Shown: positions 1 through 6,020 of the stretch, piece by piece
Layout: every line of letters begins with the position of its first letter
Numbering within the stretch: the first letter of the stretch is position 1
Assembly (NCBI GenBank): GCA_036506155.1
Contig: DASXSF010000011.1
Coordinates: forward strand, 1 to 6,137
From: DASXRA01 sp036506155
GTDB taxonomy: Bacteria; Actinomycetota; Actinomycetes; Mycobacteriales; Jatrophihabitantaceae
DNA: 6,137 nucleotides
Reading direction: 5' to 3'
The notes under the pieces: model-generated
What the model saw: only the letters and a program-made list of their open reading frames with translations
The model's database searches: none
Told to the model about the DNA's origin: nothing
Translations under genes and position numbers: made by a program

Positions 1-268
1 AACGGGGGAGACCGACTACGCCGGCGACGTCCTGGAGGCGTACGAGCGGTTGATCCTCGACGCGATGCGCGGCGACCACACGCTATTCACCACGGCGGAC
101 GGCATCGAGAGCCTCTGGGAGAGATCGATCCCGCTGCTGGAGGCCCCGCCGCCGGTCAAGCCGTACGCGCCCGGGAGCTGGGGCCCGAACGCGATCCACC
201 AACTGATCGCCCCGCACGCCTGGCGGCTGCCATCCGAGCCGATGTGGCGCGAGGAGAATCCGGGCTGA
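1..268 (+). CDS. zwf: Glucose-6-phosphate 1-dehydrogenase, C-terminal end (5' truncated by window edge)
   Basis: The frame is open from base 2 and stops at TGA 266-268, giving the last 88 residues. The enzyme oxidises glucose-6-phosphate to 6-phosphogluconolactone with NADP+ (or NAD+), the first step of the oxidative pentose-phosphate pathway, in the cytoplasm. Recognisable family motifs are EAYERLILDAMRGDHTLF, a tryptophan a few residues later (SLWERSIPLLE), and the C-terminal KPYAPGSWGP followed by a short tail. The dinucleotide-binding and catalytic parts lie upstream and are not here. An internal TTG at 50 is not a start, because conserved G6PD sequence continues upstream of it. The gene converges on the GH15 gene, with only 18 bases between stop codons. 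The missing upstream sequence seems to be at the other end of the window (about 6005-6137), which continues into this frame. Confidence 0.92.
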   Translation, partial: TGETDYAGDVLEAYERLILDAMRGDHTLFTTADGIESLWERSIPLLEAPPPVKPYAPGSWGPNAIHQLIAPHAWRLPSEPMWREENPG

Positions 269-277
269 CAGCTCGTT

Positions 278-297
278 GCGACGCGTTCACGCATCGC
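278..297. terminator. Possible bidirectional hairpin between convergent stops
   Basis: Two 8-base arms (278-285 and 290-297) surround a four-base loop. On the minus-strand transcript all eight pairs form if one G-U wobble is allowed, and the loop reads UGAA. On the plus strand there is one C-A mismatch. The hairpin spans the end of the GH15 frame and the 18-base gap after zwf, where a shared terminator would be expected. There is no T tract on either side, so it is not a classical intrinsic terminator. Function is inferred from position only. Confidence 0.3.
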
Positions 298-2269
298 GCC
301 CGGCGTCATCGCCGAATGCGCCGGGTGGGGGCGCAGCGCCTGCCGGCTCGAGATCGAGCCCGAACTGCACGGCCATCCGCCCCGGAGCCTCGGTACGGAT
401 CTCCAGCCCCTCGGCCAGGCTTTGATCCGCCTTGATGATGTGCATCACGGCGTTGATGAGCGCGAGGTGGCTGAACGCCTGTGGGAAGTTGCCCAGGTGG
501 CGTCCGCTGTGCGGCTCGATCTCCTCCGCGTAGAGCAACAGCGGGCTGGCGTAGGAGAGCAGCTTCTCGCACAGCGTCCGGGCCCGGTCCAGCTCGCCGA
601 TCTCGGCGAGCGCCGAGACGAGCCAGAACGAGCAGATCGTGAACGTGCCCTCCTCCCCCGTCGACCCGTCGTCGGTCTCCTTCACGCGGTAGCGCAGCAC
701 CAGGCCGTCGACCGTCAGCTCGTCGGCGATCGCCAAGACGGTTGCCCGCACGCGTTCGTCGGTGGGCGGCAGGAACCGAATGAGCGGGAGCAAGAGCAGC
801 GAGGCGTCCAGGGCGTCCGTCTCGTAGTGCTGCACAAAGACGCCACGGGCGTCGGTCCCGTTCGCGCAGATGTCGTCGTGCATCTCCTGGGCGGCGGCCT
901 CCCAGCGCTCGGCCGCTGTCGTGTCGTCGCGCAGCCGCGCGAGCCGCGCCCCGCGGTCGGCGGCGACCCAGCAGAACAGCTTCGACGACGTGAAGTGCTT
1001 CGGATCGCCGCGCACCTCCCAGATGCCGCGGTCCGGTTCCCGCCAGTGCTCGAGCGCCGCGTCGACCTGGCGGGTGATCAACGTCCATAGACGGTCGTCG
1101 AGACGGTCGCTCGAGTGTGTGTGGAGCCGCACTGAGTCGAGCAGCACGCCCCAGACGTCATGCTGCCTGTGGTGCCAGGCGTCGTTGCCCACCCGCACCG
1201 GACGCGCGCCTTCATAGCCGCTGAGGTGATCGAGCATGACCTCATCCAGCACGCCGCGCCCGTCGATGCCGTACATGATCTGCAGGTCCGCGTCCTCGAC
1301 CCGGTCGGCGATGAAGTAGAAGAAGTCGGTCGCCTCGCGGTCGAAGCCGAGGGTGCAGAGGGCCCAGAGCATGAACGTCGAGTCGCGCAGCCAGCTGTAG
1401 CGGTAGTCCCAGTTGCGCTCGCCGCCGGGCGCCTCGGGCAGCGAGGTCGTCGCCGCGGCGATCATCGCTCCGGTCGGCGCATAGGTAAGGGCCTTGAGGG
1501 TGAGCGCGGACCGCTGCAGGTGGATCTGCCATGCATGATCGGGAAAGCGGCCGCGGTTGATCCACTCGTGCCAGTAGGCCTGCGTCTCCACAAGCCTCGC
1601 TTCGGCGTCATCGTAGGTCGCCGGCGGCACGCGGTCGCTCCACCCCAGGGCGCAGAACGCCTGCTGGCCGGCACGCAGGCTGGTCTCGGCGCGCGCCCTG
1701 CCGCCCTCGAACCCGAGCCGCACGTCGGTGCGCAGCCGCAGCGACGGCTCCATCCCCTGTGCCTCGCAGACGGCGTCGCCGTAACCGTCGCCTACGTGCC
1801 GCCAGCTTCCAGTGCTGCGGCCGTAGTCGAACGCAGGCTGGCAGTCGAGCTCGACGTCGACGAAGCCGTCGAGGCATCGGAAGGTGCGCAACAAGACGTG
1901 CTCGGCGACGCGGTCGCGCGGCGCGCGGACGTACCGGTGCGAGCCGTCCCCGTCCTCCCAGGAGCCGATCAGGAGCACGTCGCGCACCTCGAGCCAGCCG
2001 GTCGGCGTGCCCCATGTCGTTTCCAGGATCATGGTGCCCGGCAGGTAGCGACGGCCGGCGGGGACCATTCGGTCCAGCGGGCCCGCGCGAAACCGCCCCG
2101 CCTGCCGGTCGAGGATCGCCGCGAAAACGCTCGGCCCGTCCATCTGGGGCAGCGACAGCCACTCGACGTTCCCGCTCGGCGCGACGAGCGCGCAGACTTC
2201 ACAGTCCGAAAGCAGCGCATAGTCGGCGATCGGCGGGAACGAGCTTCCACGAAGCGGAATCTCGTCCAT
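287..2269 (-). CDS. Glycoside hydrolase family 15 protein, probable trehalase
   Basis: A complete 660-residue protein. The N-terminal beta-sandwich part opens with FPPIADYALLSDCEVCALVA (residues 11-30). The (alpha/alpha)6 catalytic barrel follows, with GH15 hallmarks RNWDYRYSWLRDS (285-297), EPDRGIWEVRG (411-421), EEGTF (539-543), YAEEIEP (580-586) and GNFPQAFSHLAL (593-604). By family analogy E418 (in GIWEVRG) is the likely general acid and E582 or E583 the general base. Length and nearly every motif resemble mycobacterial GH15 trehalases, which hydrolyse trehalose to two glucose; a glucoamylase or related alpha-glucosidase activity cannot be excluded. No signal peptide is seen, so it is probably cytoplasmic. 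I chose ATG at 2269 because AAGGAG lies 9 bases upstream and family homology begins at once; a start at 2377 would add 36 non-conserved residues. No frameshifts are evident. Confidence 0.9.
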   Translation of the reverse strand: MDEIPLRGSSFPPIADYALLSDCEVCALVAPSGNVEWLSLPQMDGPSVFAAILDRQAGRFRAGPLDRMVPAGRRYLPGTMILETTWGTPTGWLEVRDVLLIGSWEDGDGSHRYVRAPRDRVAEHVLLRTFRCLDGFVDVELDCQPAFDYGRSTGSWRHVGDGYGDAVCEAQGMEPSLRLRTDVRLGFEGGRARAETSLRAGQQAFCALGWSDRVPPATYDDAEARLVETQAYWHEWINRGRFPDHAWQIHLQRSALTLKALTYAPTGAMIAAATTSLPEAPGGERNWDYRYSWLRDSTFMLWALCTLGFDREATDFFYFIADRVEDADLQIMYGIDGRGVLDEVMLDHLSGYEGARPVRVGNDAWHHRQHDVWGVLLDSVRLHTHSSDRLDDRLWTLITRQVDAALEHWREPDRGIWEVRGDPKHFTSSKLFCWVAADRGARLARLRDDTTAAERWEAAAQEMHDDICANGTDARGVFVQHYETDALDASLLLLPLIRFLPPTDERVRATVLAIADELTVDGLVLRYRVKETDDGSTGEEGTFTICSFWLVSALAEIGELDRARTLCEKLLSYASPLLLYAEEIEPHSGRHLGNFPQAFSHLALINAVMHIIKADQSLAEGLEIRTEAPGRMAVQFGLDLEPAGAAPPPGAFGDDAGRDA

Positions 2270-2278
2270 GCCGCGACT

Positions 2279-2284
2279 CTCCTT
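2279..2284 (-). promoter_or_regulatory. Ribosome binding site of the GH15 gene
   Basis: AAGGAG on the minus strand, 9 bases before ATG 2269. It decides the start against the longer upstream frame beginning at 2377. Confidence 0.75.
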
Positions 2285-2363
2285 CGAGCACAGAGTTGAC
2301 CGGCCGACCTCACGCCGCCGCCCGGCAGAACAGTGACGTCCGCTGAGTGGTGGAGCTTCTCGC

Positions 2364-2381
2364 ACCGTTCGGGTCAACGGT
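2364..2381. promoter_or_regulatory. 18-bp inverted repeat, candidate operator or hairpin upstream of GH15
   Basis: ACCGTTCGGGTCAACGGT has perfect 6-base arms (ACCGTT and AACGGT) around a 6-base spacer. It lies in the 125-base gap between the remnant reading frame (stop at 2395) and the GH15 start at 2269, about 95-112 bases upstream of the GH15 ATG. It could be the binding site of a dimeric regulator, or a weak hairpin at the end of the upstream gene; no T tract follows. The inner TTGACC on the minus strand resembles a -35 box, but I see no matching -10 at 16-18 bases. Confidence 0.3.
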
Positions 2382-2394
2382 TCTCATCATGCCG

Positions 2395-2538
2395 TCATGA
2401 GTTCGGCTTGGCCACCTCCTGGTCGTGCTTCTTGGCGACGACGGCCATCGAGCGCTTTGCGAGGTATCCGGCCAGTGAAAGCGCAGGTCGCACCCCCGGC
2501 GCCACCAAGATCGCCAGAACGCGCGAGATCAGGTCGAA
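2395..2538 (-). pseudogene. C-terminal remnant of an unrecognised protein
   Basis: A 47-residue frame on the minus strand ends at TGA 2397-2395. It begins directly after an in-frame TAG (2541-2539) with no ATG and no Shine-Dalgarno before the internal TTG/GTG codons. Its codons mostly end in G or C, and its composition looks like a real protein tail: a hydrophobic stretch (VLAILVAPGV) followed by a basic, lysine-rich end (AKKHDQEVAKPNS). I do not recognise the family. It has the same direction as GH15, so it was perhaps the upstream gene. The abrupt loss of frame at about 2540 suggests a breakpoint where the rest of this gene was replaced. Chance open frame in GC-rich DNA is the alternative. 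Confidence 0.4.
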
Positions 2539-2540
2539 CT

Positions 2541-2541
2541 A
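2541..2541. other. Putative left breakpoint between metabolic block and peptidase/WD40 block (approximate)
   Basis: Around 2530-2550 the coding signal of the minus-strand remnant stops without a start, and to its right begins a plus-strand frame leading into the peptidase gene. No insertion-sequence end or target duplication is visible. The position is inferred from loss of coding continuity and is uncertain by tens of bases. Confidence 0.3.
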
Positions 2542-2631
2542 GGGTCCCGCGAAGTTATCCGGGCGTGGGATCCTGACCTCAGATACGACGCACAGGAGCT
2601 TGCACCCGACGGTGGACGAAGGGGGGCGGGG

Positions 2632-2703
2632 ATGGCCTCGACCGATCTGCTGCGGGATGCAGCGGGACTCCGCGGCGCCGAGACCGAAGGAGGCGGAGGG
2701 TGA
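2632..2703 (+). CDS. Possible 23-residue leader peptide, or tail of a truncated upstream gene
   Basis: ATG 2632 is preceded at 5 bases by a G-rich Shine-Dalgarno-like stretch (AAGGGGGG). It opens a frame (MASTDLLRDAAGLRG..., ending EGGGG) that stops at TGA 2701-2703. This overlaps the GTG start of the peptidase as GTGA, a classic arrangement for translational coupling. The same frame stays open upstream to a stop at 2476-2478, so it could instead be the 3' end of a larger gene cut at the ~2540 breakpoint. Third-position GC is weaker than in neighbours, and no domain is recognisable. It is reported because of the overlap, not homology. Confidence 0.3.
   Translation: MASTDLLRDAAGLRGAETEGGGG
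2687..2693 (+). promoter_or_regulatory. Ribosome binding site of the peptidase gene
   Basis: A perfect AAGGAGG with a 6-base spacer before GTG 2700. It supports the GTG as start over the in-frame ATG at 2742. Confidence 0.8.
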
Positions 2704-3881
2704 CCGGCCCGCTGGCCAGCCAGCGGCTGCGGCGCCTCGTCATGGAACGCTCCCACGCCGACCGGACCGGAGTAGCACTCGAGTCGATGCCGGTCGTGGA
2801 GGCGGCTCCGCCCGGGGCGGCGGAGGTGACCGGCCGGGTCGAGGAGGCCGCGCGACACCTGGCGGACCGGCCGGGCGTCGACGACCGAGACTTCCGCCGG
2901 GCGCTGGATCTGTGGCTGCGCACCACCGACCGGGCCGCACAGCGTCTCGACGACGATCCCGACGCTCCGCTGCCGCCCGACGAGGTGTACGCCCTGGAGG
3001 CCGTGGTGCGCGCGGACGGCACCCGGCCGAGCCTGCTGGTCCGCAACGGCGTCGTCGACCCGGTCCAGCCGCTGGCCGCCGGCTGGACCGGGCAGCTCAC
3101 CGCCGCGGGCGACGCGTTGACCAAGGCGGTCGCCGCGGTCGGTCGGGTGGAGCCGACGCACCCGAGCGGGAGTGATTTCTTCGGCACCTGCTGGGTCGTC
3201 GACCACCGCAACGGGCTCGTGCTGACCAACAGGCACGTGCTGGTTGCCATGGTGGAGCGGTTGCCGCACGCGGTGGCCCGCACGAAGATCGGGTTCCAAG
3301 TGTTCGACGGCGCCTTCGTCGACTTCGCCGCCGAGTCCGGCAGCGCGGACGTGCGCCGCTATCGGATCGTCGAGGCGACCCCATCCCAGGTCAAGGGCCC
3401 TACCTTGGCCGGGCTCGACGCCGCGGTGCTGCGCATCGAACCGTTGCCGGACGGACCGCAGGACGTCCCGGAGGCGCTCACCGTCAGCGCCGACCCCGAC
3501 GGGCCGCTCGGGCACCTCGGCTCGTACTGCATCGTCGGCTACCCGGCCCAGCCGGTGTACGACTCCGGCACCATCGAGGGTGTCGACTGGGCCTGGGTCA
3601 CCCGAACCCTGTTCGGGAACGTGTACGGGGTCAAACGGCTCGCCCCCGGCATGACCCACCGTCCGCTCGGCTCGCTCACCCGCGACAAACGGCGGTGGGT
3701 GTTCGGCCACGACGCCACCACACTCGGCGGCAACTCCGGCTCCCCCACGCTGGCTTGGAACGGCAGCGGGTTCGGCCTGCACTTCGCCGGCCGGTCCATC
3801 GACACGAACTACGCGCACGCCGTCTCGGCCATCACCAGCGAGCTTCGCGCCCTCGGCGTCCCGATCGGCGGGCTCGGATGA
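2700..3881 (+). CDS. Stand-alone trypsin-like (chymotrypsin-fold) serine peptidase
   Basis: The product has 393 residues. The C-terminal two thirds is a trypsin-like domain with a complete triad: H179 in LTNRHV, D240 in GLDAAVLRIEP and S346 in LGGNSGSPTL (GNSGSP, as in bacterial V8/HtrA-like peptidases rather than GDSGGP). The domain begins near residue 145 (AVGRV...GTCWVV). The lead-in at about 95-125 (LPPDEVYALEAVVR, RPSLLVRNGVVD) resembles a conserved prefix of cytoplasmic bacterial trypsin-like proteins that precedes the protease fold. Residues 1-90 are charged, probably helical, with no known domain. No signal peptide, membrane segment or PDZ domain is seen, so a cytoplasmic role is likely. 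Such peptidases occur in actinobacteria alone or fused to nSTAND NTPase-WD40 proteins, where they are thought to be effectors or processing enzymes of conflict systems. Here the WD40 gene is on the opposite strand, stops 13 bases apart. The substrate is unknown. GTG is the start because of its AAGGAGG. Confidence 0.88.
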   Translation: MTGPLASQRLRRLVMERSHADRTGVALESMPVVEAAPPGAAEVTGRVEEAARHLADRPGVDDRDFRRALDLWLRTTDRAAQRLDDDPDAPLPPDEVYALEAVVRADGTRPSLLVRNGVVDPVQPLAAGWTGQLTAAGDALTKAVAAVGRVEPTHPSGSDFFGTCWVVDHRNGLVLTNRHVLVAMVERLPHAVARTKIGFQVFDGAFVDFAAESGSADVRRYRIVEATPSQVKGPTLAGLDAAVLRIEPLPDGPQDVPEALTVSADPDGPLGHLGSYCIVGYPAQPVYDSGTIEGVDWAWVTRTLFGNVYGVKRLAPGMTHRPLGSLTRDKRRWVFGHDATTLGGNSGSPTLAWNGSGFGLHFAGRSIDTNYAHAVSAITSELRALGVPIGGLG

Positions 3882-3989
3882 CCCACCCTGTGCCTCACCC
3901 AGAACGGGGGACGGGCAGATCCGGGCAAAGGACCTTGTAGTCGACGTCCTGCGGCATCTCTGCCATTGGTCCTGACTCGGATTCTGCGT

Positions 3990-5777
3990 CAACTTGGCGC
4001 ACAAGGCCCCATGCCCGTCCAGCGGTACGGGCCAGGTGCGGATGGTGCCGTCCCTGCTGGCCGAGAGGACCTCGCGGTTGTCCGGAGTGAACATCGCATC
4101 GACCACCTGATCCCAATGGCCGATGAGCGGGTTACCGATCCCCTCCCCGGTGCCCGCGTCCCACACCCGCACTTGTCGGTCGTCGCCGCCGGAGACGACG
4201 CGCCCGCCGTCCGGGCTGAAGGAGACACTGTTCACGGTCGCCTCGTGTCCGGCCCACGGATCCCCCACCTGTCGGCGTTCCGCCACGTTCCACAGCCGCA
4301 CCGTCTTGTCCTCGCCGGCCGAGGCGATCCGGTCACCATCCGGGGCAAACGCCACCGCATTCACGACCCCTTGTGCCCTCTCAGCGGCTCACCCACCGGC
4401 CTGCGTTTTGCGACGTCCCACAGCCGCACGGTGCCGTCCTTACCGGCAGACGCCAGCAGCCGACCGCCCGGGGCGAACGCCACCGCATGCACGGCCCCCT
4501 GATGACCGGTCAGGGGCTCGCCGACCGGCCTGCGTGATGCGACGTCCCACAGCCGCACGGTGCCGTCCGCACCGGCAGACGCCAGCAGTCGCCCACTCCG
4601 GGCAAACGCCACGTCGAGAACCGGACCCTGATGCCCGGTCAGCGGGTCACCCGCCGGCTTGCGTGATGCGAGATCCCACAACTGCACCGTGCCCGTCCAT
4701 ACCGGCAGAGGCGAGCAGCCGACCGCCCGGGGCGAACGCCACCGCACGCACGTCCCCCTGGTGACCGGGTCAGCGGCTCGCCCACCAGTTCCCGGTCACG
4801 GGGCCCCACAGGCGAATGGTGTCATCGCCGCCGGAGGCGATCAGGCGGCCATCGGCGCTGGTCGCCATGCTGTAGAGCCAGGCCCCCTGCTGGATCGGCA
4901 CGGCGGCCCTCACGGACCACAAGCGGATGGTGCCGTCGCCCATGCCGGACACGATCCGCCGACCATCCCGGCTGAACGCCGCGCTGAAGACCTCCTTGCC
5001 GTGCCCGGTCAGCGGATCTCCGATCGTCTTGCCCGTACGGACGTCCCACAGGAGGAGCGTGTAGTCAGCGCTAGCGGAGACCAGCCGCTTCCCGTCAGGG
5101 CTGAAGGCCACGCTGAGCACCCAGTTCTTGTGGGCGTTCAGCAGCGCACCCACGGGCGCGGCGGTTTTCGTATCCCACAAGCGCACGGCGCGGTCGTCGC
5201 CGGCGGAGGCCAGCCGCTGGCCATCCGGGCTGAAGGCCACCGCGTTCACGGGCAGGTCATGTCCCCTCAGCGGTAGCTTGGCCCGCCACGCACCGCCGAC
5301 GGCGTACCACAACCGCACCGTGCCGTCTTCGCCGCCGGAGGCAATCAGCCCACCACCTCGACTGAACGCCACCGCATTCACCCGCTTGCCGTTCCCCGTC
5401 AACGGGTCACCCACCGGCTCACCCGAGCGAACGTCCCACAACCGCACCAGGTGATCGTCGCCGGCCGAGACGATCACCCGGCCATCCGGGCTGAACGCCA
5501 CCGCGTTCACGGCCTTCTCATGGCCGCTTGGCGCCTCGCCGACCGGACGGCCGGTCGCTGCGTTCCACCAACGCACCGAGCCGTCCTCGCTGGCGGCGGC
5601 GACCCAGCGCTCATCCGGGCTGAACGCCACCGCGTTCACGGCGTTCTTACCCCCGCCGTTCGCAGCTACCAGGTCTCTCACCGGTTCGCCGGTGTTGGCG
5701 TCCCACAGCCGTACGGCACCATCCTCCTCACCCGACGCGACCACGGTTCCCCTGGGAGAGACTGCCACACTCAAGAC
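3990..5777 (-). repeat. Array of 14 WD40 repeats
   Basis: Repeats of about 43 codons carry the consensus VNAVAFSPDG..LASAG.DGTVRLWD...G.PVG.PLTGH. In reading order their spans are 5777-5640, 5639-5511, 5510-5382, 5381-5250, 5249-5121, 5120-4992, 4991-4878, 4877-4752, 4751-4622, 4621-4493, 4492-4365, 4364-4236, 4235-4107 and 4106 to about 3990. The first repeat is longer (46 codons, with a NGGGKN insert) and the seventh shorter (38). Spans nine and eleven are 130 and 128 bases instead of 129, each one base off because of an indel. Fourteen blades fit two seven-bladed propellers. Confidence 0.9.
4365..4751 (-). repeat. Three near-identical 129-bp tandem repeats (WD repeats 9-11)
   Basis: The segment GCGACGTCCCACAG (plus strand) recurs at 4410 and 4539, and as GCGAGATCCCACAA at 4668, exactly 129 bases apart each time. 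Long stretches around these points are almost identical between units, far more than between the other WD repeats. This suggests recent duplication or gene conversion inside the propeller, and such repeats are a frequent site of assembly error. Confidence 0.85.
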
Positions 5778-5998
5778 CGGCGATCCGACGTCGATCATCT
5801 TGTAGACGTCGCGCTGCTCCACCACCGAGCTGGCGACGGCCCGATCTCCTTCCGGGGTGTGCTTCAGGTCCTGTGCCGCCAGCATCTCCTGCATCCCTTG
5901 CAGTTCGCCTCCCGGCCGGGCACCAGCAAGCAACGCTTGGCCTTCGCCCGCCAACTGCAGCGCCGTTGCCTCGCGGGCCCGATCCGCGTTCCCGGCGG

Positions 5999-6020
5999 AC
6001 TCCGGGGTCGGATCGGCTGG
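5999..6020. other. Putative right breakpoint: WD40 gene joined to antisense zwf
   Basis: On the minus strand, WD40-family linker sequence can be followed up to about 5998-6002 (PESAGNADRARE). On the plus strand, G6PD-like sequence (PDHLTFDLADESKVSLSYYG) begins at about 6019-6025. The two genes lie in opposite orientations and each is cut within its coding region. No insertion-sequence terminus or obvious repeat is seen at the joint. Confidence 0.6.

Larger units (their letters stand above)
3895..5998 (-). pseudogene. WD40-repeat protein, C-terminal part of a probable nSTAND-type protein; 5' truncated and frameshifted
   Basis: Read on the minus strand with indels corrected, this gives about 700 residues. 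A helical linker (ADRAREATALQLAGEGQALL... to about 5778) is followed by 14 WD repeats, enough for two seven-bladed propellers. A C-terminal tail (LCAKLTQNPSQDQW, then DVDYKVLCPDLPVPRSG) stops at 3897-3895. The linker and tail match the C-terminal ends of actinobacterial nSTAND NTPase-WD40 proteins, in which propellers sense a ligand and an N-terminal effector or protease acts. That N-terminal part is absent because the sequence changes to antisense zwf at about 6000. The frame is clean from 5998 to about 4794, then breaks at 4791-4793, 4767-4769, 4692-4694, 4367-4370 and about 3955-3962. The longest frame's ATG at 6059 lies in antisense zwf and is not the true start. Assembly errors and genuine decay both remain possible. 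Confidence 0.85.

Noticed and set aside
1160..2299. Long plus-strand open frame (379 codons) inside the GH15 gene
   Set aside because: It is antisense to conserved GH15 motifs, has no recognisable domain, and is typical of shadow frames in GC-rich coding DNA.
2270..2377. 36-residue N-terminal extension of the GH15 protein
   Set aside because: The extension is rich in Arg and Ser and non-conserved. ATG 2269 has a good Shine-Dalgarno, and family homology starts right after it.
2333..2542. 69-codon plus-strand frame in the region between GH15 and the peptidase
   Set aside because: No homology or ribosome binding site, and codon use unlike its neighbours; the minus-strand remnant is the better coding signal.
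2600..3175. Plus-strand frame overlapping the start of the peptidase gene
   Set aside because: Composition is Arg/Gly/Pro-rich low complexity, and the overlapping peptidase frame has family motifs and a good ribosome binding site.
2529..4364. A 611-codon open frame on the minus strand antisense to the whole peptidase gene
   Set aside because: Only its first ~130 residues (WD repeats 12-14 and tail) are real. The rest is low-complexity antisense sequence, opened by a frameshift near 3958 that skips the natural stop at 3895.
4365..4751. CRISPR-like periodic repeats
   Set aside because: The 129-base period equals 43 codons and encodes WD40 blades in frame. Units are contiguous, with no repeat-spacer structure.
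2541..6000. Insertion sequence or transposon around the peptidase-WD40 block
   Set aside because: No transposase or integrase, terminal inverted repeats or target duplication can be seen at either breakpoint.
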